Assembly (NCBI GenBank): GCA_022794035.1 | Contig: JAAWDX010000004.1 | Span: 1 to 64,000 of the forward strand | Reading direction: 5' to 3' | Length of the DNA stretch: 64,000 nt | Source: Lachnospiraceae bacterium | GTDB taxonomy: Bacteria > Bacillota > Clostridia > Lachnospirales > Bianqueaceae | Shown: one piece after another, positions 33,313 to 42,317 of the stretch | Position numbering within the stretch: position 1 is the stretch's first letter | Layout: the number at the start of each line of letters is the position of its first letter | The notes under the pieces: generated by a model | Databases searched by the model: none | What the model was told of the DNA's origin: nothing | Seen by the model: only the letters and a program-made list of their open reading frames with translations | Program-made: the position numbers and the translations under genes

Positions 33313-34794
33313 ATGAAAAAACTAAAGAGTGTTTTTATCCTGCTCCTAGTGTTATTGATAATCGCATTTTCAGCAGTTCTATGCTATGTAGGGCTGGGAG
33401 AGAACAAGCATTTTGGCGTAGCGAATATCAATCTGGGACTGGATTTGGCCGGAGGCGTCAGCATTACATATCAGGCGGTAGAGGGAAGTTCCCCTTCGTC
33501 AGCTGAGATGGAAGGCGCATTGGCCGTGATTCAAAAACGCTTAGATGCAAAAGGATATACAGAAGCAACGGCCTATTTAGATGGAAGCGACCGGATTCGG
33601 GTAGAGATTCCGGGTGTAGAGGATGCTAATGAAGCGGTAACTGAAATCGGAAAAACAGCCATGTTAACTTTTGTTGGTATTGATTGGAATCAGATTACAG
33701 CAAGCAGTATTTTAGAAGAGTTCTATCCGCAGTATGTAGAAGATGCCAAGGTCAAGCTGGAAGAGCAGGGGCAGGCAGATGCATACACGGATGAGCAGCT
33801 TTTGGCAGACGCCAAAACCTTCTTTAGCCAGTATCCAATTGATGCCATCTCAATGTATCCGAGCTTACTGGATAAAGCCAAGGAAGCAGGATATGCAGAA
33901 GAAATTTTAACGGGCACCAATGTAGCCAATGCAACCTATCAAAAGGGACAGACCTCTCAGAATGGATCGGTAGAGCCCTACGTGCGACTGGATTTCGATG
34001 AGACAGGAAAAGCACTTTTCGCAGCAGGCTCAGAGAAATATCTGAACAAGTATATTGCGATCATGCTTGATACGACAGTCTGCAGTATGCCCAGTGTTAA
34101 TTCTGTAATCAATGACGGGCAGGCTCTGATCACAGGCATGGCTACCGATGAGGCAGCTAAAAATCTAGCAGCTGATATCGTGGGCGGTGCGCTTCCTGTA
34201 CAGCTGGAGGACATTGAACATAACAGTGTCGGTGCTTCTCTGGGGCAGGATGCGCTTAATACCAGTCTGCTGGCTGCTATAATCGGCTTTGCCATCATTA
34301 TTGTATTTATGATCGTGTTTTACCGGGTGCCGGGTCTGGCTTCCGCATTTGCCCTTGTATTTTACATTACAATGGAGCTGCTCCTGATCAATGTATTAGA
34401 TATGACGCTTACGCTTCCGGGTGTAGCCGGCATTATTCTTTCCATTGGTATGGCAGTGGATGCGAATATTATCATCTTTTCTCGTATCCGAGAGGAAATT
34501 ACGATGGGCAGAACGCTTCGGGTCTCTGTTCGGGATGGCTTTAAGAAGGCGCTGTCTGCCATTTTAGACGGCAATATTACAACTTTGATTGCTTCGCTGG
34601 TGCTGTATTTCTTTGGCAGCGGAACCATTCGCGGTTTTGCCCAGACGTTGGCGCTTGGTATTATCATTTCTATGGTTACCTCCTTAGTTGTAACGCGGCT
34701 TATTTTAAGTCAGTTTATGGTGCTGCTTCCGCAGAAAAATCAGCTGTATTGTATCGCTAAAAAGAAAAAAGCAGTGCAGGAGGTGGCAAAATGA
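33313..34794 (+). CDS. secD: Protein translocase subunit SecD
   Basis: The 493-residue protein has an N-terminal helix, a large extracellular domain beginning with GLDLAGGVSITYQAVEG and containing ALAVIQKRLDAKGYTEATA, and a C-terminal block of five helices (GMAVDANIIIFSRIREE is the proton-path Asp motif). SecD and SecF use proton motive force to help Sec export. The stop overlaps the secF start by four bases. Length and topology are normal. Confidence 0.95.
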   Translation: MKKLKSVFILLLVLLIIAFSAVLCYVGLGENKHFGVANINLGLDLAGGVSITYQAVEGSSPSSAEMEGALAVIQKRLDAKGYTEATAYLDGSDRIRVEIPGVEDANEAVTEIGKTAMLTFVGIDWNQITASSILEEFYPQYVEDAKVKLEEQGQADAYTDEQLLADAKTFFSQYPIDAISMYPSLLDKAKEAGYAEEILTGTNVANATYQKGQTSQNGSVEPYVRLDFDETGKALFAAGSEKYLNKYIAIMLDTTVCSMPSVNSVINDGQALITGMATDEAAKNLAADIVGGALPVQLEDIEHNSVGASLGQDALNTSLLAAIIGFAIIIVFMIVFYRVPGLASAFALVFYITMELLLINVLDMTLTLPGVAGIILSIGMAVDANIIIFSRIREEITMGRTLRVSVRDGFKKALSAILDGNITTLIASLVLYFFGSGTIRGFAQTLALGIIISMVTSLVVTRLILSQFMVLLPQKNQLYCIAKKKKAVQEVAK

Positions 34795-35675
34795 AAGTCA
34801 TTGAACGGACCAAATTATGGTTTTCGATTTCTCTTGTGATTATTTTGCTGGGTATCATCTCATTTATTTTCAGAGGATTGAATTATGATATTGAATTTGC
34901 AGGCGGTACCATGCTGCAGATTGATATGCATCAGTCTCTGGAAGAGAATGCACGGCTGGAGGAGATTGTAAAAGAAATTTCCGGCGACAGTAACCCGCAG
35001 GTTCAGGCGGTTTCTGGCAGCGGCAGCGATACGCAGATCACAATTAAAGTAAAGGAAATAAAGCCGGAGCAGATCGATGAGCTGTACATGGCAATTGCGA
35101 ATGAATATGGGCTGGACACCGAAACCAAGGCGGATCTGATTGAGCATTCCAGCATCAGCCCTACCATCAGCTCCGAGATGAAAAAAGCTGCGATTGTTTC
35201 GACGATTATTGCAGGTGTTTTGATGCTGCTCTATATCAGTCTGCGGTTTAGAGATATCTGTTTTGGCCTGGGATCATTGATTCCGCTGTTGCATGATGTG
35301 CTGATTGTGGTAGCCGTGTATACGCTTTTTCAGATTCCGGTCAATAATACCTTTATTGTAGCGCTTTTAACAATCGTTGGTTATTCTATCAACAATACGA
35401 TCGTTGTGTTTGACCGTATTCGTGAAAACCGCAGATTTTATCGTAAAAATGAGATGGCCAAGCTGTGCGATGTGAGCATTCAGCAGACATTGGGGCGTTC
35501 CTTGGGAACCTCCTTTACAACCATCATTACTGTTTTTCTGCTATTTCTGCTGGGAGTACAGTCGTTGCGCTGGTTTGCACTGCCTCTCCTGGTCGGCATT
35601 TTGGCAGGTACCTATTCCTCACTCTTCATTGCAAGCCCGGTTTGGTACTTGTTAGAAACAAAGTTTCATAAATAA
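34791..35675 (+). CDS. secF: Protein translocase subunit SecF
   Basis: A 294-residue SecF: GLNYDIEFAGGTMLQIDM, a short extracellular domain, then five membrane helices with NNTIVVFDRIRENRRFYRK (proton-path Asp) and LGRSLGTSFTTIITVFLLF. Together with SecD it forms the accessory export complex. Unlike Bacillus, the two are separate genes. A terminator follows immediately. Confidence 0.95.
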   Translation: MKVIERTKLWFSISLVIILLGIISFIFRGLNYDIEFAGGTMLQIDMHQSLEENARLEEIVKEISGDSNPQVQAVSGSGSDTQITIKVKEIKPEQIDELYMAIANEYGLDTETKADLIEHSSISPTISSEMKKAAIVSTIIAGVLMLLYISLRFRDICFGLGSLIPLLHDVLIVVAVYTLFQIPVNNTFIVALLTIVGYSINNTIVVFDRIRENRRFYRKNEMAKLCDVSIQQTLGRSLGTSFTTIITVFLLFLLGVQSLRWFALPLLVGILAGTYSSLFIASPVWYLLETKFHK

Positions 35676-35679
35676 AAGC

Positions 35680-35711
35680 AAGCCTCCATATCTGATTATG
35701 GAGGCTTTTTT
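35680..35711 (+). terminator. Intrinsic terminator after secF
   Basis: AAGCCTCCATA (35680-35690) pairs with TATGGAGGCTT (35697-35707) ahead of a T run. Confidence 0.95.
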
Positions 35712-35728
35712 CATCATAGGAGAAATGA

Positions 35729-37477
35729 ATGGAAAAGTGGATTGTGCGTGGAGGAAGGTCACTGCCGTATATAGAAAAATATCAGTTATCTCCGCTGCTG
35801 GCGCGTATCCTTGCTGCCAGAGTAACACTGGAGGAAGTTCCTGCCTATTTGGATCGCAGTGCGCCGCTTGCAAGTCCATGGCTGCTTTTAGATATGGAAA
35901 AGGCAGTGGGGATGATACAAAAGCATTTAGTGGCAGGCTCACGAATTCGAATTGTAGGCGATTATGATGTGGATGGACTCACCAGTACAGCCATTTTATA
36001 TCTAGGGCTTACAGCTCTCGGACGAAAAGCGGAGATATCCTGCCGGATTCCCGAGCGAATCGGAGAGGGGTACGGATTTAGTCGTTCCATTGCGGAAGAG
36101 GCAATCAGAGACGGGGTAGAGTTAGTCATTACCTGCGATAATGGCATCCGGGAGAAGGAGAGCGCCTCCTATTTAGCAGAGCAGGGAGCAGAGCTTATTA
36201 TCACAGATCATCATGAGATCGAGCGGATCGATGAAAAGGATGTGCTTCCTATAGCAGGAGCTGTCATCAACCCGCACCGTCAGGGGGACGGCAGCCCCCA
36301 GACTCTGATCTGCGGAGCATTTGTGGCATATCAGTTAATGCGGGCTCTGTATGAGAAAGAAAATAAGCAGCTGCCAGAGGTTTTGAAGGGATATGCGGCA
36401 CTGGGTACCGTGTGCGATGTGATGCCCCTTGTAGAAGAAAACAGAAAATTGGTCTACCAGGGCTTTGAAATTCTAAATCAGCAGCCTTCAACAGGAATTG
36501 AAGCCCTGATGCAGGCAGGCAGTGTCAAGGAAATAACTCCGTATACGGCAGGATACGTCATTGGACCGATGCTCAATGCCGGTGGACGCTTAGGATCACA
36601 GAACCGTTTTTTAGAGATTTTGGTGTCGCAGGATGAAAAACGCTGTCGTTTGCTGGCAAAGGAGCTTTTCGACTTAAATCGGGAACGACAGCATTTGACA
36701 GAAGAAGGAATTCAGCAGGGAATTTGTCAGGTAGAGGGTACTTTGGATATGGTGAAGGTGGTCTATCTGCCACAGCTGCATGAAAGTATTGCCGGATTGG
36801 TTGCCGGAAAGCTGAAGGAACGGTATCAGCGTCCAGTTTTTGTACTAACTAAGGCAGAAAGAGGATTAAAAGGATCAGGAAGATCGATTCCGGCCTATTC
36901 TATGTTTCAGGCGATGAATCAGATTGCGGAGTCATTCAGCAAATTTGGCGGGCATGCCATGGCTGCCGGACTGTCGCTGGACGCTGAGGAAGGGAAAGAG
37001 GAGGAGGTCGTTCAAGCTTTGCGCTTTGCGCTGAATCAAAGAGCGGAATTGACGGAGGAGGACTGTCAGCCTACGGTGTATATCGATGCGGTAATGCCGA
37101 TGCAGCAGCTTTCGGTGAGACTAGTACAGGAGCTGGAGCTGCTGGCGCCTTATGGAACGGGCAATGCAAGGCCTATGCTGGCGCAGAAGCAGCTGCTGTT
37201 GAAACGATGCCAGATTTTTGGAAAAAAAAGAAATGTAGTTCGTTTGACATTGAGTGCAGAAGGACAAGCTGTGGAGGCGGTTTGCTTTGATGTGCCGGCG
37301 GTAATGGAGCTGATTCGTCAGCATTCGGGAGAAAAAGTGGTGTTAGAAGCAAATGATGGGAAATATCTAAGCACCCCGTTTGCCGTCGATTTGGTGTATC
37401 AGGCAGAAATCGACATGTATACGGGGATGCCTCGTGTCAAAATTTGTATTCAGCATCTTAGGGCGGCGAATTTGTAA
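35729..37477 (+). CDS. recJ: Single-stranded-DNA-specific exonuclease RecJ
   Basis: A 582-residue DHH/DHHA1 protein. DHH motifs: IRIVGDYDVDGLTSTAIL (DxD), VITCDNGI, IITDHHEIE (DHH) and INPHRQG. The DHHA1 domain carries GRSIPAYSMFQAMN and KFGGHAMAAGLSL, and an OB-like C-terminal part follows. It degrades single-stranded DNA 5' to 3' in repair. The length is that of clostridial RecJ without C-terminal extension. Confidence 0.94.
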   Translation: MEKWIVRGGRSLPYIEKYQLSPLLARILAARVTLEEVPAYLDRSAPLASPWLLLDMEKAVGMIQKHLVAGSRIRIVGDYDVDGLTSTAILYLGLTALGRKAEISCRIPERIGEGYGFSRSIAEEAIRDGVELVITCDNGIREKESASYLAEQGAELIITDHHEIERIDEKDVLPIAGAVINPHRQGDGSPQTLICGAFVAYQLMRALYEKENKQLPEVLKGYAALGTVCDVMPLVEENRKLVYQGFEILNQQPSTGIEALMQAGSVKEITPYTAGYVIGPMLNAGGRLGSQNRFLEILVSQDEKRCRLLAKELFDLNRERQHLTEEGIQQGICQVEGTLDMVKVVYLPQLHESIAGLVAGKLKERYQRPVFVLTKAERGLKGSGRSIPAYSMFQAMNQIAESFSKFGGHAMAAGLSLDAEEGKEEEVVQALRFALNQRAELTEEDCQPTVYIDAVMPMQQLSVRLVQELELLAPYGTGNARPMLAQKQLLLKRCQIFGKKRNVVRLTLSAEGQAVEAVCFDVPAVMELIRQHSGEKVVLEANDGKYLSTPFAVDLVYQAEIDMYTGMPRVKICIQHLRAANL

Positions 37478-37484
37478 TCATGAC

Positions 37485-37513
37485 TTGAAAAGGGAAGGAC
37501 ATTACGGTATCAT
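37485..37513 (+). promoter_or_regulatory. Promoter of apt
   Basis: TTGAAA (37485-37490), 17 bases, TATCAT (37508-37513). The ATG lies at 37560. Confidence 0.7.
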
Positions 37514-37559
37514 ATAATACGTAAAAATCTAGCCATTGAGTTGAGGAAGAGGTGTTATT

Positions 37560-38072
37560 ATGGAACTTGCTAAAGTGATTCGTGATATTCCGGATTTTCC
37601 ACAAAAAGGAATTCTGTTTCGCGATATTACGCCTGTGCTGCAAAATGCAGAGGCGCTTGCTGAGTCGGTGAATCAGTTTTGTGACAAGTTAAAAGGAGAG
37701 AGGTTTGATTATGTGGTGGGGCCGGAGTCCCGCGGTTTTATTTTCGGCGTTCCAGTGGCCTATGCCATGAAAAAAGGATTTATTCCCGTGAGGAAGCCAG
37801 GGAAACTGCCTTGTGAGGTGATTTCTAAAAATTATGATTTGGAATATGGCTCGAACCAGCTGGAGATGCACAGAGACGCTCTTAAGCCGGGCGATAAGGT
37901 GGTGGTGGTAGATGATTTAATTGCTACCGGAGGAACGACCAAAGCCATCTGCGAGCTGGTGGAGGAGCTGGGCGCGGAAATTGTCAGCCTGAACTTTTTT
38001 ATTGAATTAACTGGACTTAAGGGACGGGAGCTTTTAGCAAAATATCCTGTACATTCTTTAATTCAGTATTAA
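37560..38072 (+). CDS. apt: Adenine phosphoribosyltransferase
   Basis: A 170-residue type I PRTase: IRDIPDFPQKGILFRDITPVL, GPESRGFIFGVPVAYAM, and the PRPP loop VVVVDDLIATGGTTKA. It salvages adenine to AMP. The length equals E. coli Apt closely. A 30-base gap separates it from manA, with no terminator visible. Confidence 0.96.
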   Translation: MELAKVIRDIPDFPQKGILFRDITPVLQNAEALAESVNQFCDKLKGERFDYVVGPESRGFIFGVPVAYAMKKGFIPVRKPGKLPCEVISKNYDLEYGSNQLEMHRDALKPGDKVVVVDDLIATGGTTKAICELVEELGAEIVSLNFFIELTGLKGRELLAKYPVHSLIQY

Positions 38073-38108
38073 ACGTCATAGCAAAGGCAATGGAAAGAAG
38101 GAATGCAG

Positions 38109-39044
38109 ATGATGAATCAATGGGAACCGATGTGGATGCAGCCGGTTTTTAAAGAAACGGTATGGGGCGGTCGCCAGATCGCTGCTGTTTTTGGAAAGGA
38201 GATTCCCTCTGAGCATACAGGAGAAGCCTGGGAGGTAGCGGCGCATGATAACGGCAAAAGCGTTATTTTGACAGGAAAGATGGCAGGGAAAGATCTGCAG
38301 CAGGCCATTGAGGAAGAACCGGAAGCTATTTTAGGATCGGCCGTATTTAAAAAATGCGGAAAGCATTTTCCGCTGCTGATTAAACTGATTGATGCGGCGG
38401 ACCGCCTGTCAGTTCAGGTGCACCCAAACGATGAGGAAGCGAAGCGCTTGGAAGGGCCTGGGGAAAACGGCAAGACAGAAATGTGGTATGTCATCGACGC
38501 TAAACCAGGGGCACAGCTGATTTATGGAGTCAACCGGCCGGTAACGCCGCAGGAATTGGCAGATGCAGTCAAGAGCCAGACGCTGGATCAGATCGTCAAT
38601 TGGATGCCAGTGCATAAGGGAGATACCTTTTTTATTCCTGCCGGCACGCTGCATGCGATTGGAGCAGGCATTTTAATTGCGGAAATTCAGCAAAACAGCG
38701 ATACAACCTATCGAGTATACGATTATGGACGAATTGGGCTGGATGGTAAGCCGCGCGCGCTGCATACGGAAAAAGCGAAGCAGGTCACCTGTCTAACGCC
38801 GCGATATGAGGCGGTCAATATTGATGACGGAGTTTGCTGTCCTTATTTTCAGACGTACCGGCGCAAACTGCAGGGACAGCAGGAAATTTCTGTGAGCAAG
38901 GAGCATTTTCAGATTTTAATGATGCTGGAAGGCAGTGCTGTGTTAGCAGGGCGTCCATTTAAAAAGGGAGATACGGTTCTTTTGCCGGCAGCAGCAGGCA
39001 CGGTGCAGCTGGAAGGCAGCGCGGTGTATCTGCAGATTTTATAA
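38109..39044 (+). CDS. manA: Mannose-6-phosphate isomerase, class I
   Basis: Three clustered ATGs (38103, 38109, 38112) follow AAGAAGG; only 38109 and 38112 have normal spacing, and I choose 38109. The 311-residue cupin has the zinc residues in SVQVHPNDEEA and GTLHAIGAG and the motif LLIKLIDA and EMWYVIDA. It interconverts mannose-6-P and fructose-6-P, for which the GH125 mannosidase elsewhere in this window could supply mannose. The next gene is a ROK kinase, a natural pair for hexose entry. Confidence 0.93.
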   Translation: MMNQWEPMWMQPVFKETVWGGRQIAAVFGKEIPSEHTGEAWEVAAHDNGKSVILTGKMAGKDLQQAIEEEPEAILGSAVFKKCGKHFPLLIKLIDAADRLSVQVHPNDEEAKRLEGPGENGKTEMWYVIDAKPGAQLIYGVNRPVTPQELADAVKSQTLDQIVNWMPVHKGDTFFIPAGTLHAIGAGILIAEIQQNSDTTYRVYDYGRIGLDGKPRALHTEKAKQVTCLTPRYEAVNIDDGVCCPYFQTYRRKLQGQQEISVSKEHFQILMMLEGSAVLAGRPFKKGDTVLLPAAAGTVQLEGSAVYLQIL

Positions 39045-39069
39045 AATGGGATAGAAATGAGGAAATATC

Positions 39070-39993
39070 ATGCGAATTGGAATTGATCTCGGGGGAACGA
39101 ATATTGCCGGTGCTTTGCTGGATGAGCATATGAAAATCCTCTGCCGGATGAACATGCCGACGAGAAGTGAGCGCCCCTATCAAGAGGTGATTCAGGATAT
39201 GGGAACTCTTGTGCAGGGATTGATGCGGATGGGGAATGTGACGCCCGATAAAATCCGTTCTGTGGGCATTGGCAGTCCCGGCACGCCGGAAAAGGATAGT
39301 GGTAACATTCTTTTTTCAAACAATCTGAATTGGCATAATGTTCCGCTTTTGAAAGAGCTCGCTCAATATGTTCCGATCCCGATGAAGGTGGATAATGACG
39401 CCAACTGCGCGGCGCTGGGAGAATATCTGGCGGGAGCGGCAAAGGGCTATGCTTCTGCCGTTATGATCACATTAGGGACGGGAGTTGGCGGCGGAATTAT
39501 CTTGAACGGCGCTATCTATGACGGTGTGAATCATGCAGGAGCTGAAATCGGACATACGGTTCTTTGCAGCGGCGGAGAGCTCTGTACCTGCGGACGCAGA
39601 GGGTGCTATGAAGCCTATGCATCTGCCACAGCGCTGATTCGGATGGGCAATCAGGCTGCGCAGCAGCATCCGGAGAGTCTTTTGGCCGCGGAAAAAGAAG
39701 GATTGAATGGCCTCAAGATATTTCAGGCAGCTGAACAAGGAGACCGGACAGCTCAGCAGGTGGTGGATCAGTATTTGTTCTATGTTGCAGAAGGCATCAC
39801 CAATGTGGTCAATGTATTTCAGCCAGAGGTCGTTGTGATTGGCGGCGGCATCTGCGGGCAGGGAGAGAAGATTCTTACGCCCATTCGCCGGCAGGTAGAG
39901 GCTTCTGTTTTTTGTAAACAGGTCTCAGTGCCTAAGATTGTGACGGCAACGCTGGGAAATGATGCGGGGATCATTGGCGCTGCATTCTTGTAA
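39070..39993 (+). CDS. ROK-family sugar kinase (glucokinase-like)
   Basis: A 307-residue ROK kinase: phosphate loop IDLGGTNIAGALLD, GSPGTPEKDSG, VDNDANCAALGEY (catalytic Asp), and the zinc-binding CTCGRRGCYEAYAS with a preceding GAEIGHTVL. It phosphorylates glucose, mannose or N-acetyl hexosamine; glucokinase is the default call. The 3' end carries the rnpB -35 element. Confidence 0.9.
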   Translation: MRIGIDLGGTNIAGALLDEHMKILCRMNMPTRSERPYQEVIQDMGTLVQGLMRMGNVTPDKIRSVGIGSPGTPEKDSGNILFSNNLNWHNVPLLKELAQYVPIPMKVDNDANCAALGEYLAGAAKGYASAVMITLGTGVGGGIILNGAIYDGVNHAGAEIGHTVLCSGGELCTCGRRGCYEAYASATALIRMGNQAAQQHPESLLAAEKEGLNGLKIFQAAEQGDRTAQQVVDQYLFYVAEGITNVVNVFQPEVVVIGGGICGQGEKILTPIRRQVEASVFCKQVSVPKIVTATLGNDAGIIGAAFL

Positions 39994-40016
39994 TCTTAAA
40001 TCAAATATGATATACT
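39988..40016 (+). promoter_or_regulatory. Promoter of rnpB
   Basis: TTGTAA (39988-39993), 17 bases, TATACT (40011-40016). The -35 box overlaps the ROK gene stop. Transcription would start near 40023, two bases before the mature RNA. Confidence 0.75.
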
Positions 40017-40024
40017 AAATTGGT

Positions 40025-40375
40025 ATGAGTTCTCCGGGCGATCGCACAGACAAGAGCCGAAAGGCTGTTTGTGAGGAAAGTCCGAGCTCCTTAGGGCAGG
40101 ATGCTGGATAACGTCCAGTGGAGGTGACTCCCAGGAAAGTGCAACAGAAATATACCGCCGCAGCATGACTGCGGTAAGGGTGCAATGGCGAGGTAAGAGC
40201 TCACCGCCTCTTTGGTGACAGAGAGGGCACATGTAAACCCCATCCGGAGCAAGACCGAATAGAAGGCGATACGGCGGCCCGTCGTGTCTTCGGGTAGGTC
40301 GCGTGAGGCGTTTGGTAACAAACGTCCAAGAAAGATGATCGTCCACGACAGAACTCGGCTTACAGGAGGACTCAT
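40025..40375 (+). ncRNA. rnpB: RNase P RNA (type A)
   Basis: Conserved core elements in order: GAGGAAAGTCCGAGCTCC after the first hairpin, GGATAACGTCCAG, CAGAAATATACCGCC, the AGGGTGCAATGGCGAGGTAAGAG region (split here), AAACCCCATCCGGAGCAAGACC, and ACAGAACTCGGCTTACAGG at the 3' end. P1 is formed by ATGAGTTCTCC (40025-40035) with GGAGGACTCAT (40365-40375, one G-U). It is the catalytic RNA of tRNA 5' maturation. No terminator separates it from the next gene, whose ATG is at 40376. Confidence 0.95.
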
Positions 40376-41101
40376 ATGAAACAATCAGAATATCAGGTTA
40401 TATTGTTGGATCTAGATGGTACCCTATATGATTTTCAAAGGGCTGAACAAAAGGCCATCGTAGATTTGGTATCAGAATGGGGGCTGCCCTGCTCAGAGGA
40501 GGCAGTAAAAGCATATCATGATTTCAATGATGCATGCTGGAAGGCCTTGGAAAGAGGAGAAATTACGAAATCTCAGCTGCAGAGCAAGCGATTTGAAGGC
40601 TTTTTATCTTATCTGCAGTTTGAATATGATCCGGTCTTAGCGGGGCAGGAGTATGCAGAAAAGCTCTCGCATAACGGTTTTTTATTACCCGGAGCCAAAG
40701 AGCTGATGCAGGCACTGGCGCAGCGCTATACTTTATATGCGGTGACAAACGGAATTCAGAAAGTGCAGCTGGGACGCATGGCGGCGTCTGGCATAGGCAA
40801 ATACTTTGAGAAAATGTTTGTATCCGAAGAGGTAGGAGCCGCTAAGCCGCATACTGCCTATTTTGAGTATGTGTTTGCACATATCCGGAAGGTAAGAAAA
40901 GAAGAAATCCTTTTAATCGGCGATTCCATTAGCAGCGATATGCAGGGAGGCATGAATGCAGGGATCGATACGCTGTGGTATAATCCGCTTCATGAGCCGC
41001 TTCCAAGTTCGATTCAGGTAACCTATGAGATGGATAGTCTGCAAAAAATTCAAAAATTTTTAACGCAGGAATCAATCTTATCAGCCGGTTTGCCGCTTTA
41101 G
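40376..41101 (+). CDS. YjjG-type HAD pyrimidine 5'-nucleotidase
   Basis: A 241-residue HAD protein: LLDLDGTLYDFQRAE (nucleophile), AVTNGIQKVQLGRMAASGI, GAAKPHTAYFEYV, and LLIGDSISSDMQGGMNAG. This matches the YjjG/YfnB group that removes phosphate from noncanonical pyrimidine nucleotides. Its ribosome site GGAGG (40365-40369) is part of the rnpB P1 stem and its ATG follows the RNA's last base. It must be expressed by read-through of rnpB or by an unseen promoter inside it. A terminator follows. Confidence 0.9.
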   Translation: MKQSEYQVILLDLDGTLYDFQRAEQKAIVDLVSEWGLPCSEEAVKAYHDFNDACWKALERGEITKSQLQSKRFEGFLSYLQFEYDPVLAGQEYAEKLSHNGFLLPGAKELMQALAQRYTLYAVTNGIQKVQLGRMAASGIGKYFEKMFVSEEVGAAKPHTAYFEYVFAHIRKVRKEEILLIGDSISSDMQGGMNAGIDTLWYNPLHEPLPSSIQVTYEMDSLQKIQKFLTQESILSAGLPL

Positions 41102-41107
41102 GTAAAC

Positions 41108-41137
41108 AAAAATGACGGAAAAGATTCCGTCATTTTT
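41108..41137. terminator. Terminator between yjjG-like and the minus-strand oxidoreductase
   Basis: AAAAATGACGGAA (41108-41120) pairs with TTCCGTCATTTTT (41125-41137), loop AAGA. A and T runs on both sides let it work for both convergent genes. Confidence 0.92.
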
Positions 41138-41147
41138 AGTATTGCTT

Positions 41148-42305
41148 TTAATATGTGTTTTCTGTATTTAGCGTCTGTACCTGCGTCTGCTTGTGAAAAG
41201 TGGACGCATTTATTTTTTCCTGCAGCAATTGATAAAACAGGTCCTCATCCATCTGCATGGGATTTACTTTTTGTCCTGTCCAATCAGAGAGATGCATGGC
41301 ATTGGAAATGGAAAGGCCGAGAATTCCTTCCTCACCGGGAGCCAGGAGAGGAGAGCCAGTTAAAATGGCGTCGGTATAATTTTGTAAAATACCATTATGC
41401 CCCGTTTCCTGCTCTGTAATGGCAATGGGAATGGTTTCATATCCGGGTTCGCCAAATCCGCCGGTGTAAGAAGCATTGAATGCAGTCTCGCCCTGCTTGT
41501 TGCGGTAAAAGGTAAGCTGAGAACGTTCGACAATCAATTTACCCATATCTCCGATAATTTCTAAACGATTGGTTCCCGGCGTATCATGAGTAGAGGCGAT
41601 AAAAACACCAGTCGCTCCGTTAGGATAACGGGCATAAGTGGTTACATCATTTTCAACTTCAATATCACGGCCCTTTCCGTACTGCATAAAAGAACGGATT
41701 TCACAAGGCATACCGCACATCCATTGCCAGAGATCGAGCTGATGAGGACATTGATTGAGTAAAACGCCGCCGCCCTCACCCGACCAGGTAGCGCGCCAGG
41801 AGCTGCTGTTATAGTAGCTTTGTGAACGATACCAATCGGTAATGATCCAGATCACGCGCTTTAGCTCCCCGAGCTCGCCGCCCTGAATCATAGAACGCAC
41901 TTTGGCATACACAGGATTGGTTCGCTGATTATACATGATACCAAATACACGGCCGCTTTTTTTAGCTGCATCGTTCATGGAGCGGACCGCCTTGGTATAA
42001 ACGCCAGCAGGCTTTTCGGTCAGCACATGAAGGCCAAGAGAAAAAGCTTTTTCTGCATAGAGGGGATGCAGATAGTGGGGGACGGCGATCAGAACAGCAT
42101 CCACAGCTGCTTCTTTAAAAAAATCATCGGCAGAGTGAAAAACCGAGATCCCTTTTAGATGCTCCTGAGCCCAAGCGCAGCGGGCTGGTGCAATATCGCA
42201 TACAGCAGTCAATACAGCATTTTGTATCTTGCCGTCATACAGATTTTGAGCATGGGTAGTTCCCATGTTGCCAATGCCAATAATACCAAACCGAACTGTA
42301 TTCAT
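41148..42305 (-). CDS. Gfo/Idh/MocA-family oxidoreductase
   Basis: A 385-residue NAD(P)-dependent protein: Rossmann start RFGIIGIGNMGTTHAQNL, AVPHYLHPLYAEKAF, LTEKPAGVYTKAV (catalytic Lys in EKPxG), and GGGVLLNQCPHQLDLWQW (catalytic His). Substrate unknown; members oxidise sugars, inositol or amino sugars. It is the second gene of an operon with the TIM-barrel isomerase (12-base gap), similar to another such pair at 54610-56554. Confidence 0.88.
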   Translation of the reverse strand: MNTVRFGIIGIGNMGTTHAQNLYDGKIQNAVLTAVCDIAPARCAWAQEHLKGISVFHSADDFFKEAAVDAVLIAVPHYLHPLYAEKAFSLGLHVLTEKPAGVYTKAVRSMNDAAKKSGRVFGIMYNQRTNPVYAKVRSMIQGGELGELKRVIWIITDWYRSQSYYNSSSWRATWSGEGGGVLLNQCPHQLDLWQWMCGMPCEIRSFMQYGKGRDIEVENDVTTYARYPNGATGVFIASTHDTPGTNRLEIIGDMGKLIVERSQLTFYRNKQGETAFNASYTGGFGEPGYETIPIAITEQETGHNGILQNYTDAILTGSPLLAPGEEGILGLSISNAMHLSDWTGQKVNPMQMDEDLFYQLLQEKINASTFHKQTQVQTLNTENTY

Positions 42306-42317
42306 ACGCCCTCCTAT

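Noticed and set aside
33978-34298. Minus-strand frame of 106 codons inside secD
   Set aside because: Antisense shadow of the SecD membrane domain; Ser/Ala-rich composition and no upstream ribosome site.
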